DNA from: an uncultured Alphaproteobacteria bacterium
Lineage (GTDB): Bacteria; Pseudomonadota; Alphaproteobacteria; Micropepsales; Micropepsaceae
Length of the DNA: 64,000 nucleotides
Assembly: GCA_902825865.1 (NCBI GenBank)
Contig: CADECX010000012.1
Span: 1-64,000 of the forward strand
Reading direction: 5' to 3'
The notes beneath the pieces are model-generated. The model was not told where the DNA came from and did not search any database. It was given only the letters and a program-made list of their open reading frames with translations. The position numbers and the translations under genes were made by a program. Positions 42,869 through 51,965 of this stretch are shown here, piece by piece (positions within the stretch are counted from its first letter, which is position 1; each line of letters begins with the position of its first letter).

Positions 42869-43076
42869 GCCGGTGCGCCGGCGCAACGTGGACGGCTTTC
42901 TGCCGCTGGAATGGCAAAAGACCGGATCGCCGCCCCGCCCGCCGGCTTTTTGACGTTCCCGCGCGGGCCGTCAGGTTTTCTTCTGATTTACCAAGGGCGG
43001 ATGAAGCGCTAGTGCGGACCCCCATTCTCGCCTAACATGTCTGCTCGCTGGCAGAATGCGCGATTTGGGAGACGCT

Positions 43077-45884
43077 GTGAGCTTCGGTGCCAAAAGCCGC
43101 TGCAAAGCCTGGACATGGCTTGTACTGGGAACCGCCTTAAGCGGCTTTCTGTTCGCTGCCGTGCCGCAGGCTGCCGCACAAGGCGATGCCGGCCTGGCCG
43201 ACAAGCCGGTGGCAAAACTCCTCGCCGATGCGCAAACGGCGGTCAGAGCCGGAAATTATCGTCTCGCCCTGATCAATCTGCGAAATGCAGTCCGGGTCGC
43301 GCCGTCCGACAGCACCGCGCATTTCCAGCTTGGTCTTGTGTTGCTGCAGACCAACGACTTGGCGATGGCGGAGCGGGAGATGCGCCTGGCCCTGAAGACC
43401 GGCGGGCCCGAGCGCGAAGTCTTGCCCTATCTGTTCCAGATCATGCTGGCGCGCCTGCAGTTCCAGAATCTTCTGGATCAGTATCCGGATCCCGGCGCCT
43501 CCACCGCCGCAACGGCGCCGGACATCCTGAAGGCGCGGTCCTTTGCGCTGCAACGGCTGGGCCGTACGGCGGAAGCCCGGGATGCCGGGGATCGCGCCCT
43601 CAAATTGCGGCGTGACGCGCAGGGACTTCTGGCGCGGGGCATGCTTGCGTTGCAGCAGGGCGATATCAACGCTACCGCGAAATTCGCCGACGAGGCGCTG
43701 AAGAGTGCGCCCGACAATGCCGGGATCGCCCTCTTCAAGCTGCGCGCGCTCAGGCTGTCCGGGAATGGTGCGGGCGCCAAGGCCTTGAGCGAAAGTCTGC
43801 TCGCCAAATTCCCCGACCGCAACGACGTCAAATTCGCGCACATCGAAATTTTGCTGGACCAGAAACAGCCTGCGGCGGCAAGGGCCGAGGCCGAAGCCAT
43901 TCTCGCCAAGCAATCCGGCTCGGTCATGGCGAAGTATTATAAGGCCTTGGCGATATCGCAGTCCGGCGACGCCAGGGGCGCATGGGATGTGGCGCTGACT
44001 CTGCCCAAGGAGTTTCTGGAACAGTCGACTTCTGCCGGACTTGCGGTTGCGCAACTTGCGGTGAATGCGGGCCGCCACGAAGTGGCCGCCGATATTCTTG
44101 GCAGGGTGTTGGGCAAGGATGCGGGCAATGTGCCGGTGCGGCGGCGCCTTGCCGAGCTGTATCTGGAGCAAAGCAACGCCAACTCCGCCCTCAATGTTCT
44201 GGGCCCGGTCAAGGAATCGTCCGATCCCGAAACCGTCAGATTGCTGGCCCGGGTCTATGACGATCTGGATCGCCCCGCCGACGCGCAACGCGCGCTGAAA
44301 AGAGTGGGCGCGGGAAATCAAAACAGCGTCGCCGTCCCGCACGCGCTTGCCGAATTGCGGGCCGGACGTACCGACCAGGCGATCAAGGAACTGAAAGACG
44401 CGGCGGCCAAAGAGCCCGGCAATCCCGCGATCGTCGGGCCGCTGATCGGCGCGCTGGTCCAGGCGCGCAGGTTTCCGGAAGCCTTGGAGATCGCCGATCG
44501 GCTTGGCCAGGACCCGCGGCAGCGCGTGATCGCGCTGGTCTATCGCGGCGATACCCTTATGCTTCAGCGCAAGATGCCGGAGGCGAAGATCGCCTTCGAT
44601 AGGGCGATCGGGTTGGAGCCGAAAAATCAAGCCGCGCTGATATCCCGCGCGAATTTTTTCTCCGTGTCCCAAGAATACGACGATGCGGCCAAGGATTTGC
44701 GCGCCCTCCTGTCGTCCGATTCCAACAATGTCGTCGCGCGGCTCCGCCTGGCCGATATTGCCGCGCGGCAAGGCAAGGATCAGGAGGTCCGCAAATTGCT
44801 GGCCGAGGCGATCGCCGTGTCGCAGGATCCGACGCCCAGAATTGCCCTGGCTCGCTACCTGATGACGCGCAAGGATAACCAGGCCGCGCTCAAGGTCACA
44901 GACGATCTTCTGCGCCTGCAGCCCGCGAATGTCGAAGGCGTCGCGCTGCGCGGACAGGTTCAGTCGGCGCTGGGCCGAAAGCAGGAGGCGGTGGCCAGCT
45001 TCCGCCGCTTGGTGTCCCTGAACCCCAAGGCCCCCGAGCCGCAGATGCTGCTGGGCGACGCGCTTTTCGCGGCGGGCGACCGCGCGGGCGCGCAGCGTGC
45101 TCTCGAGGACGCCGTCAAGCTCAGTCCCGACTCGCCGCTTGTGAAAGGCGGTCAAGTAAACCTGCAATTTGCGCTGGGAAATGCCGATGCCGCGGTGGCG
45201 TCGGCCCGGGCCTTTCAAGCGTCTCATCCCGGTTCGCAGGGCGATATTCTGCTCGCCGATGCGCTGACCAAGGTGAAGCGTTACGATCAGGCTTCGGACA
45301 TTCTCACCAAAAGCCTCGCCGCCAAGCCCGATCAGCTCGTGCTTTCCAGGTTGATACAGCTCAAAATCCTGATGAACGACAAGAAGGGCGCCGTAACGCT
45401 CATGTCCCAATGGCTTGCCCGCAATCCGGACGACATGTCGGTGCGGCAGGTTTTGGCGATGGTTCTGATGGGAGAAAGGGACAATCAAGGCGCGCGCACG
45501 CAATATGAAGTGATCCTCAAACAGGATGCCGGCAATGTCCTCGCGATGAACAATCTGGGCAGTTTGATTCAGTCCAGCGATCCCAAACGGGCCGGCGCCC
45601 TGTTCACAAAGGCCGTGCAATTGGCGCCGAATTCGCCGGAAATCGCCGACAGTCTGGGATGGTTCAAGGTGCAGCAAAAGGATGCCGCCGGCGGCTTGCC
45701 GTTGCTCCAGCGCGCGCATGATCTGAAGCCGCAGGATGGGACGATCACCTATCACCTGGCGGTTGCGCTCGACGCCAACGCAAAGCGTGATGCCGCGCGC
45801 GCCTTGCTGAAAAACCTGCTGGCGAGCGGGGCGAAGTTTGACGAGCTGGCGGATGCGCGCCGGCTTGCCGCCAACTGGAAATAA
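43077..45884 (+). CDS. Second full-length PrsT-type TPR protein
   Basis: This protein of about 935 residues is built of TPR units with a signal peptide (LVLGTALSGFLFAAVPQAAAQ) and, like its paralogue at 25291-28113, lacks a lipobox cysteine. The C-terminal regions align closely (LIQSSDPKRAGALFTKA against LLQTSDPKRALSLLTLA; ITYHLAVALDANAKRDAARAL against ITYHLVAALDANGQRAAARQM). GTG 43077 is preferred because GGGAGA lies five bases upstream; ATG 43056 is an alternative. It follows the half-length paralogue by 208 bp in the same direction. A role with exported PEP-CTERM proteins or exopolysaccharide is inferred. Confidence 0.87.
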   Translation: MSFGAKSRCKAWTWLVLGTALSGFLFAAVPQAAAQGDAGLADKPVAKLLADAQTAVRAGNYRLALINLRNAVRVAPSDSTAHFQLGLVLLQTNDLAMAEREMRLALKTGGPEREVLPYLFQIMLARLQFQNLLDQYPDPGASTAATAPDILKARSFALQRLGRTAEARDAGDRALKLRRDAQGLLARGMLALQQGDINATAKFADEALKSAPDNAGIALFKLRALRLSGNGAGAKALSESLLAKFPDRNDVKFAHIEILLDQKQPAAARAEAEAILAKQSGSVMAKYYKALAISQSGDARGAWDVALTLPKEFLEQSTSAGLAVAQLAVNAGRHEVAADILGRVLGKDAGNVPVRRRLAELYLEQSNANSALNVLGPVKESSDPETVRLLARVYDDLDRPADAQRALKRVGAGNQNSVAVPHALAELRAGRTDQAIKELKDAAAKEPGNPAIVGPLIGALVQARRFPEALEIADRLGQDPRQRVIALVYRGDTLMLQRKMPEAKIAFDRAIGLEPKNQAALISRANFFSVSQEYDDAAKDLRALLSSDSNNVVARLRLADIAARQGKDQEVRKLLAEAIAVSQDPTPRIALARYLMTRKDNQAALKVTDDLLRLQPANVEGVALRGQVQSALGRKQEAVASFRRLVSLNPKAPEPQMLLGDALFAAGDRAGAQRALEDAVKLSPDSPLVKGGQVNLQFALGNADAAVASARAFQASHPGSQGDILLADALTKVKRYDQASDILTKSLAAKPDQLVLSRLIQLKILMNDKKGAVTLMSQWLARNPDDMSVRQVLAMVLMGERDNQGARTQYEVILKQDAGNVLAMNNLGSLIQSSDPKRAGALFTKAVQLAPNSPEIADSLGWFKVQQKDAAGGLPLLQRAHDLKPQDGTITYHLAVALDANAKRDAARALLKNLLASGAKFDELADARRLAANWK

Positions 45885-45894
45885 AGCAACCCGG

Positions 45895-46479
45895 CTAGAA
45901 TCGGCTGACGATCTTGTCCATCTCGGGCCGGGGCCGTTCCTGCAGCTCTTCCTTGGGCGTGCCCATGTAAATAAAGCCCGCGAAGCGCTCGCCGGGCTTC
46001 AGGCCGATCTTCTGTTTGACGGCGGGGTGATAGGCGTACCATTCCGTCAGCCAATTGCCGACAAAGCCCATGGCGTGGACGGCGATCAGCATGTTCTGGC
46101 ACACAGCCCCTGCCGACAGTTCCTGTTCCCATACCGGAATTTTGATCGACTCACGCGCAGCTGAGATCACCGCCACAATCACGGGCGCCGCCGTCGCCCG
46201 CGCGCGCCACTCCTCGCAGAGGCTGGGACTGGCGTCTTCCTGGGACAGCGTCTCCACCAATATGTCCGCGAAACGCATCCGGGCCTCTCCCTCGAACACG
46301 ACAAAGCGCCAGGGAAACAGTTTTCCGTGATCGGGCACGCGCGCGCCGGCCCGCAGGATATCGGCAAGCTGGGTTTTGGAAGGTCCCGGTCCGGTCATTG
46401 CCCGTGCCGCGCAGGAGCGTCGGCTCAACAGCAGATCGAGCACCGTCGGCCCAATGCGGTTCAGTATTTCTGGTTCCAT
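45895..46479 (-). CDS. Nitroreductase family protein
   Basis: This 194-residue FMN-dependent oxidoreductase has LLLSRRSCAARAM near residue 17, then LADILRAGARVPDHGKLFPWRFVVF, where phosphate and isoalloxazine contacts lie. SAGAVCQNMLIAVHAMGFVGNWLTEW near 125 and GERFAGFIYMGTPKE near the end complete the family. The size and the RVPDHGKLFPWRF pattern are like YdjA-type members. ATG 46479 was chosen because the conserved domain begins at once; longer in-frame starts add unrelated sequence. It converges with the PrsT-like gene. Confidence 0.88.
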   Translation of the reverse strand: MEPEILNRIGPTVLDLLLSRRSCAARAMTGPGPSKTQLADILRAGARVPDHGKLFPWRFVVFEGEARMRFADILVETLSQEDASPSLCEEWRARATAAPVIVAVISAARESIKIPVWEQELSAGAVCQNMLIAVHAMGFVGNWLTEWYAYHPAVKQKIGLKPGERFAGFIYMGTPKEELQERPRPEMDKIVSRF

Positions 46480-46555
46480 GCGAACTCCGATTCCCTTGGG
46501 AATACTGGTTATCAAGCGCTTGTTATCAGCCGCTTGGGCCACGATCCAGGCCAGG

Positions 46556-47500
46556 TCAAGGTTTGGCTTGTTTGTCCTTGGACGGCAGCGGCCCGTCGAC
46601 CGGCGTGACGTCGCCGGAAAACTGATTTCTGAGAAGCGTGATCGGGCGGGCGGTATAGTTTCTGACAAAGGCGGTCTTGATGCCGCTATCGTTGAAAAAG
46701 CGGTTGTCTTCCACCACGATTTCGCCGGCCGGGTTGGTTTCCGATTCCGCGCCGACCGAAATGGCGGTGTGCTTGTTGCGGGAGCCCGCCCCCTTTTCGA
46801 AGAGATTGCCGGATATCAACGCCGAACCGCCATTGGGCAGGTCCAGCAGGTAGCTCGCCGATCCGCCGGAACCGTCCTGGACCGAGTTGCGGACGATTTC
46901 GGTGCGCGCCGCCCGCGACTTGATGTGATGGCCGACATGCTGTTGCTCGAAGGTGCTGGCCTCGACGCGCAGCAGCGCGATATGGCCGGCATAAATTCCA
47001 TGGGCGCAGGCGGCGATGCAGTTTCCATTGCCGCGGAAAGTGCTGGTTTTGATCGTAATCCTGCTGGCTTGATTGCCGCTGGTGAGGATGCCGTTCTCGT
47101 TGCCGATGAAACGGCTGTCTTCGACGGTCAGGTTTGCGCCTTCGGCGCGAATTCCGGCGCCATTGTGATTGGGCGCTTGGGCGCCGGTGAAGGTGATGTT
47201 TCGGATGGTGATGTCGTCGCCCCGGGTGATGAAGATGCCCTTGCTGTCGCAGACCTTGCCCGCAAGGATGACATTCGGCCCGATCCCTTCGATGACCAGA
47301 TCGCTTGTGTTCCAATGCGCGCAATCATTGTAGGTGCCGGGGAATATGCGAATGACATCTCCGCGCTGGGCGGCGCGGGCCGCCTGGCTGGGCCGCGCAT
47401 AGGTTTTTCCGTGTCCCACGCTCAGCTCGGCGGCAAATGCGGGGCAACCTGCCAGCATAAGGACCGCCAGCACGCGCGCACTTTGCAGGGCTTTGTTCAT
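46556..47500 (-). CDS. Secreted right-handed parallel beta-helix protein
   Basis: This 314-residue protein has a signal peptide with LAGC that could be a lipobox (LMLAGCPAFAAE), so it is either a lipoprotein or secreted. It opens with GKTYARPSQAARAAQRGDVIRIFPGTYND, typical of parallel beta-helix proteins. Repeated strands such as DITIRNITFTG, LTVEDSRFIGNENGI, ITIKTSTFRGNGNCI and EIVVEDNRFFND follow. Such folds belong to polysaccharide lyases, epimerases or surface adhesins; no catalytic set is recognisable. It lies downstream of the methyltransferase gene on the same strand, with 38 bp between them. Confidence 0.8.
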   Translation of the reverse strand: MNKALQSARVLAVLMLAGCPAFAAELSVGHGKTYARPSQAARAAQRGDVIRIFPGTYNDCAHWNTSDLVIEGIGPNVILAGKVCDSKGIFITRGDDITIRNITFTGAQAPNHNGAGIRAEGANLTVEDSRFIGNENGILTSGNQASRITIKTSTFRGNGNCIAACAHGIYAGHIALLRVEASTFEQQHVGHHIKSRAARTEIVRNSVQDGSGGSASYLLDLPNGGSALISGNLFEKGAGSRNKHTAISVGAESETNPAGEIVVEDNRFFNDSGIKTAFVRNYTARPITLLRNQFSGDVTPVDGPLPSKDKQAKP

Positions 47501-47538
47501 CGCGGCTGATCCATTTTTCATTTTCCAGCAGCCGCGCG

Positions 47539-48165
47539 CTATTTGACGAAATCCGCGACGATCGAAACCGGTGCGCCACCGGCGCGCCTGTCATGGGGCG
47601 CGGCGCGTTGCACGAACATCTCGTTCTCGGGGACGGGCTCGCAGAGATAGGAATGATCGTCGAGGAAGGCCTGATAGAAGTGGATTGCGGCCTTGCGGAT
47701 TTCCGACTTGAGCACCAGGTGGGTGATGAGCTCGTAGCGGGGAAACCAGAGATGGGCGTCGCCGTCCTCGCTGAAACGCACGCGCGCGTCGCCGGTCGTC
47801 TGGTCCAGATAGCTGGTGGCGCCCATCATCAGGTCTCCGATCACCTTTCCGCGCGCGTCATAGATCGAGCGGCGCTTGAGCACCGGACTGCGATAATCCG
47901 GAACGCTGAGCCGGAAAATGCCGCCGGGGCGCAGCACGCGATAGATTTCGTCCAGGATGGCGGGGACTTTTTCGAAAGCGACATGCTCCAGAACATCCTG
48001 GGCCTGAATCTTGGCGATGCTGCCATCGCCAAAGGGCAGGGGGTCGGCGAAATTATGCTGGATTTCGCGGTCGTGGGCCGGCTGCAGAGCCAGGCCGATG
48101 AAATTGGCGATCTGATACTGGCGTTCGTGCAGCCCCAGGCTGCCGAAGTAGAGATATTGCTCCAT
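47539..48165 (-). CDS. Class I SAM-dependent methyltransferase
   Basis: This 208-residue protein is of the Methyltransf_11 type. The central signature is DPLPFGDGSIAKIQAQDVLEH followed by YRVLRPGGIFRLSVPDYRSP. The glycine-rich motif I normally at the N-terminus is poorly formed (YFGSLGLHERQY), so SAM binding may differ from the norm. Sequences like this (PDYR motif, DLMMGATSYLDQ) are common in sugar and surface-glycan loci. It is between a small secreted protein gene and the beta-helix gene, all on one strand. Confidence 0.78.
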   Translation of the reverse strand: MEQYLYFGSLGLHERQYQIANFIGLALQPAHDREIQHNFADPLPFGDGSIAKIQAQDVLEHVAFEKVPAILDEIYRVLRPGGIFRLSVPDYRSPVLKRRSIYDARGKVIGDLMMGATSYLDQTTGDARVRFSEDGDAHLWFPRYELITHLVLKSEIRKAAIHFYQAFLDDHSYLCEPVPENEMFVQRAAPHDRRAGGAPVSIVADFVK

Positions 48166-48176
48166 TGAGAGAGTGT

Positions 48177-48455
48177 CTAACGCCGCGCCAGCGCCTGCAA
48201 GTCGGTCACGGTTTTTTCGACATCGCGCTTGCTCAAGTCGCCATTGGAGGCTTGCTGGATGGCCTTCAGACTCATGCTCTTGAACACCGGATACATGGCA
48301 TCGGTCAAAAGCCCCGGCAGGTCCTTGTTGAGGACGGCCGCCGCCGCCGGATCGGCCGCCAGGACTTCGATGGGGGTCTGCTCATCAAAGGTCTGGGTCT
48401 GTGCGGCTGCCGGCACTGTCAGCAGCAGCAGTATGGCGATTGCCGGTTTGGAGAA
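48177..48455 (-). CDS. Small secreted protein of unknown function
   Basis: This 92-residue protein has a clear signal peptide (AIAILLLLTVPAAAQTQ) and AAGGACG before the ATG at 48455. The mature part is helical and Ala/Leu/Lys-rich with IEVLAADPAAAAVLNKDLPG and KTVTDLQALARR, with no cysteines. I do not recognise a family. Twelve bases separate its stop from the methyltransferase start, so it probably leads that operon. Confidence 0.7.
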   Translation of the reverse strand, partial: FSKPAIAILLLLTVPAAAQTQTFDEQTPIEVLAADPAAAAVLNKDLPGLLTDAMYPVFKSMSLKAIQQASNGDLSKRDVEKTVTDLQALARR

Positions 48456-48770
48456 CATCGAGCGTCCTTTTTGGCCGCGCCTTGGCAGGATCGTCGCCAG
48501 TCTGTCGCGCGCCCAAAAGCCGGGCAATGCGGGATTTCCTGTGGTTTGTCGCAAATTATCTTCGGCTGGCCACTTCTGGGATGGTTGAGATGGCAATCGC
48601 ACGGTCGCTTCCTTTTTTGAGCACCACCGGCATAGACAACTGCGCAATGTCCTTTTGGTGCCAGGCATGTGATTTTGGTTCCTGCGTTACGGAAAGGCTG
48701 TTTGTCGCGGACCAAGACCAGCCAGCCCCTTGTATTTGTTGCACTGCAACATGATATTGGAAGAGTCGTT
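48456..48770. other. Divergent promoter region before the PHB esterase gene
   Basis: No gene is supported in these 315 bp. It must hold promoters for the small secreted protein gene (minus) and the esterase gene (plus). The only clear element is a 15-bp palindrome at 48737-48751. Confidence 0.4.
48737..48751. promoter_or_regulatory. Perfect 15-bp palindrome, candidate operator of the PHB esterase gene
   Basis: TGTTGCACTGCAACA has perfect seven-base arms around a central C and lies 19 bases upstream of the esterase ATG. Its TGC/GCA content resembles sites described for PhaR-type regulators of PHA genes. That link is inference. Confidence 0.45.
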
Positions 48771-49856
48771 ATGTGGCGGAAATTGGTGACACTTATGCGA
48801 TTTGACGGACGGGGCCCGAAGGCGAGCCCCCTGAAATCCCGGCCGCAGGCAGAGCCGCTGACCGAATCCTCGTTCGCCCCCAATCCCGGCAATCTGCGCA
48901 TGTTCGAATATTTGCCCACTCGCCTGGGCGCGGGCGCGCCTTTGGTGGTGATCCTGCATGGCTGCGGCCAGACCGCCGCCGGTTATGATCTTGGCACCGG
49001 CTGGAGCCAGCTGGCCGATCAATTGGGCTTTGCGCTTCTGGCGCCGGAACAGAAAGCCGCCAACAATCCCAACACCTGTTTCGACTGGTTCAATCCCGAG
49101 GACATCACGCGCGGTGAAGGCGAAGCGGCTTCGATCGCCCGCATGATCCAGACCATGGTGGAGACGCACCGGCTGGATGCGACCCGCATTTACATCACCG
49201 GCCTGTCGGCGGGCGGCGCGATGGCGGCGGTGATGCTGGCCACCTATCCGGAGATGTTTCAAGGCGGCGCGATCATCGGCGGACTTGCCTTCGGCGCGGC
49301 GCAGAATGTCCGCGATGCCCTGGAAAGCATGCGCAGCGCGCCGCTGCGCACACCCGCGCAATGGGGCGAATTGGTGCGCGCCGCCTCGGACCATAAAGGT
49401 CCCTGGCCGAAAATTTCCATCTGGCATGGCGCATTGGATGCGGTGGTGAATATCAACAATGCCCAGGCCAGTGTGGCGCAATGGGCCGATGTGCATGGTC
49501 TTTCTCTGATGGGCGCCGCGCAAGACATGGTGGATGGTGCGGTCCATCTGCGCTGGGACGGCAAACTCGAAGTCTATACGCTTCCTGCGCTGGGCCATGG
49601 CACGCCGATCGCTTCGCGCGATTTGGGCCAGCCCGCGCCTTTCATTCTGGATGCGGGCATTTCCTCCACCAGGCGGATCGCGGAATTTTGGGGCCTGACA
49701 TCGGCGGCTGTTTCTCAGCCCACTGTCTCCCGTCCTGCCGGGGCGATGCTTAAGATCGAGGCAGAATTGTTGCACCATCCTCAGTCCGACGAAACGGCGC
49801 AAAAAGAAAACCTGGTCGTGCGCGCCTTGAAGGCGGCCGGGCTGATGCGGCGCTGA
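48771..49856 (+). CDS. PHB depolymerase family esterase
   Basis: This 361-residue alpha/beta hydrolase has an oxyanion segment VVILHGCGQTAAGYD near 63 and a nucleophile elbow TGLSAGGAMAAV near 145. An aspartate lies in WHGALDAVVNINNA near 225 and the histidine in LPALGHGTPIA near 275. This order matches the PHB_depolymerase esterase family (PF10503). No signal peptide is present, so it is likely intracellular, acting on stored polyhydroxybutyrate or other esters. ATG 48771 has GGAAGAG six bases upstream. The C-terminal 60 residues are variable and Ser/Pro-rich. Confidence 0.88.
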   Translation: MWRKLVTLMRFDGRGPKASPLKSRPQAEPLTESSFAPNPGNLRMFEYLPTRLGAGAPLVVILHGCGQTAAGYDLGTGWSQLADQLGFALLAPEQKAANNPNTCFDWFNPEDITRGEGEAASIARMIQTMVETHRLDATRIYITGLSAGGAMAAVMLATYPEMFQGGAIIGGLAFGAAQNVRDALESMRSAPLRTPAQWGELVRAASDHKGPWPKISIWHGALDAVVNINNAQASVAQWADVHGLSLMGAAQDMVDGAVHLRWDGKLEVYTLPALGHGTPIASRDLGQPAPFILDAGISSTRRIAEFWGLTSAAVSQPTVSRPAGAMLKIEAELLHHPQSDETAQKENLVVRALKAAGLMRR

Positions 49857-49961
49857 ACCTTCCCATGTCCTGTCACAATTGTGCGCGGCAGGCGGGTTCC
49901 ATCCCCGTTCGGGCAAAGATGATGGATGACGCTGCCATGGGGCTTCTGTACGCTTGGCCGC

Positions 49962-51632
49962 ATGGCCGATAATCCTTCCGTTCTTGAGACACGCCGCCAC
50001 CAGATGTTTCCGCATCTGGACGAGCATGATTTTTCCCGCCTGCGCCGCTTCGGCGAAATCCGTCATTTCCCGCCCGGCGCCGCGATCATGAAGGCAGGCG
50101 AGGTGGCCGAGGGTTTGGCGGTTGTCCTCAAGGGCACTATCGATGTGCGCCAGGGCGGCGCGGTTTCCCAGCGACAGGCGATTGTCCAGCATGGCCCCGG
50201 CAGTTTCCTGGGCGAGCTGGCGCAGCTTTCCGACCGCCCCGCTTTGGTGGATGCCACCGCGGAAGGCGACGTCGAGGCGATTGTGGTGCCGTCGCGGCGC
50301 CTTCGCGATGTGCTGGTGCAGGAAGCGGAATTGGGCGAGCGCATCATGCGGGCGCTGATCCTGCGCCGCGTCGGCCTGCTGGAAGCCGGACAGGCCGGTC
50401 CCATCGTGATCGGGGTGTTCGGAAGCGCCGACATGTTGCGGCTGGAAAATTTTCTGCGGCGCAGCGGCCATCCCCATCGCGCCCTGGATGCCGAAAATGA
50501 CGGCTGCGCCCAAACCCTGTTGGCGCGATTTGTCATCCAGCCCGAACATCTGCCGATTGTGCTTTGTCCCGGCGGGCAGATCTTGCGCAACCCCAGCGAA
50601 GGCGAATTGGCGCGCTGCATCGGCCTGCTCAAGCCCATCGATGGCGAGCAGGTCTATGACGCGGCCATTGTCGGTGCGGGTCCCGCCGGACTTGCCGCTG
50701 CCGTTTATGCCGCTTCGGAAGGGCTTTCGACCCTGGTGCTGGATTGCCGCAGTTTCGGCGGCCAGGCGGGCGCTTCGGCGCGCATCGAAAATTATCTGGG
50801 CTTTCCCACCGGCATCGCCGGCCTGCCCTTGATGGCGCGCGCCTATACCCAGGCGCAGAAGTTCGGCGCCGAGATCGCGATCCCCGAGGAAGTCCGCTTG
50901 CTGGAGGATATGGAGGCCGGGCATTTCCGCCTCAGGCTGGGCAGCGGTGAGACGGTGAATGCGCGCAGTATCGTATTGGCCTGCGGCGCGCGCTATCGCC
51001 GCTTGAACATCGCCAACCTGGCGGACTTCGAGGGCAGCTGCGTGCATTATTGGGCCAGCGCCATCGAATCCAAGCTTTGTGCCGGCCAGGAAGTGATCCT
51101 GACGGGCGCGGGCAATTCCGCCGGCCAGGCGACGGTGTTCCTCGCCGGCAAGGTCAAGAAGCTTTGGATGATTGTGCGCGGCAAGGACCTGGAAACCACC
51201 ATGTCGCAATATCTGATCGACCGCATCCGCGCCTTGCCCAATGTCGAAGTTCTGGTCCGCCACGAGATTTGCGGATTGGAAGGCGGCGAGGAATGCCTCA
51301 AGGGCGTGCGTGTGCGCAATCGCGATACCGGCGAAGAGGCCAGCTGCGAAGCCGGGCATGTTTTCTCTTTCATCGGCGCCGACCCCAATACCGATTGGCT
51401 GGGGGACTCCGGCATCGATCTGGACGGCAACGGCTTTGTGATCACCGGCGCGGGTGGCCGGCACTTGCTGGAAACCAATTGCGACGGTGTTTTCGCCGTG
51501 GGCGATGTGCGTTCCGGCTCGGTCAAGCGGGTGGCGGCGGCGGTCGGCGAGGGCTCGACGGTGGTCTCGGCGATCCATGCCTGGCTGGCGCGTCTGCGGA
51601 TGGCGCGGGATCAACAGGCAGCGGCCGAGTAA
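49962..51632 (+). CDS. Cyclic-nucleotide-binding/thioredoxin-reductase-like fusion, no CxxC
   Basis: In this 556-residue protein, residues 15-135 are a CRP-type cyclic-nucleotide-binding domain (FGEIRHFPPGAAIMKAGE, GPGSFLGELAQLSDRPA). Residues 145-215 are a small linker domain. Residues 225-545 are a thioredoxin-reductase-like flavoprotein with FAD motif AIVGAGPAGLAAAVY, NAD motif ILTGAGNSAGQATVF and FAVGDVRSGSVKRVA. The redox CxxC of true reductases (CATCDG) is replaced by SCVHYWAS, so it cannot work as a classical TrxR. It is followed after four bases by the UBP zinc-finger gene, a pairing that suggests joint function. The ligand of the regulatory domain is unknown. Confidence 0.9.
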   Translation: MADNPSVLETRRHQMFPHLDEHDFSRLRRFGEIRHFPPGAAIMKAGEVAEGLAVVLKGTIDVRQGGAVSQRQAIVQHGPGSFLGELAQLSDRPALVDATAEGDVEAIVVPSRRLRDVLVQEAELGERIMRALILRRVGLLEAGQAGPIVIGVFGSADMLRLENFLRRSGHPHRALDAENDGCAQTLLARFVIQPEHLPIVLCPGGQILRNPSEGELARCIGLLKPIDGEQVYDAAIVGAGPAGLAAAVYAASEGLSTLVLDCRSFGGQAGASARIENYLGFPTGIAGLPLMARAYTQAQKFGAEIAIPEEVRLLEDMEAGHFRLRLGSGETVNARSIVLACGARYRRLNIANLADFEGSCVHYWASAIESKLCAGQEVILTGAGNSAGQATVFLAGKVKKLWMIVRGKDLETTMSQYLIDRIRALPNVEVLVRHEICGLEGGEECLKGVRVRNRDTGEEASCEAGHVFSFIGADPNTDWLGDSGIDLDGNGFVITGAGGRHLLETNCDGVFAVGDVRSGSVKRVAAAVGEGSTVVSAIHAWLARLRMARDQQAAAE

Positions 51633-51636
51633 TAAG

Positions 51637-51948
51637 ATGGCCAACGATTTTTGCTCCCATCTCGATACGATTCAAAAGGTGACACCGGGCAGCAAAGGCT
51701 GTGAAGAATGCCTGGCGCTGGGCTGGGAATGGTTCCATTTGCGCGTCTGCCGCAGTTGCGGCCATGTCGGCTGCTGCGACCAGTCGCGCGGCAAGCATGC
51801 CACCAAGCATTTCCACCGCAGCAAGCATCCTGTCATCGAAGGTTATGATCCCCCGGAAGGCTGGGGCTGGTGCTATATTGACGAGGTGATGTTCGATCTG
51901 GGCGGCAATGTCACGCCGCAGGCGGGGCCGATCCCGCGCTATTATTGA
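51637..51948 (+). CDS. UBP-type zinc-finger protein
   Basis: This 103-residue protein is almost entirely a UBP (ubiquitin-hydrolase type) zinc finger: CSHLD at the start, then GCEECLALG, HLRVCRSCGHVGCCDQS, and HATKHFHRSKHPVIEG. All expected Cys/His ligands are visible. Eukaryotic relatives bind the free ubiquitin C-terminus; bacteria of this type lack ubiquitin, so the partner is unknown. It starts four bases after the flavoprotein stop and is surely co-transcribed with it. Confidence 0.92.
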   Translation: MANDFCSHLDTIQKVTPGSKGCEECLALGWEWFHLRVCRSCGHVGCCDQSRGKHATKHFHRSKHPVIEGYDPPEGWGWCYIDEVMFDLGGNVTPQAGPIPRYY

Positions 51949-51965
51949 GCCCTGTTGAGGAAGTC

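Noticed and set aside
42893-42912. GG-N10-GC pattern as a second sigma-54 promoter before the PrsT-like gene
   Set aside because: Only the GG/GC spacing and three of four -12 bases match. Such patterns are frequent by chance in GC-rich DNA and the -24 box is poor.
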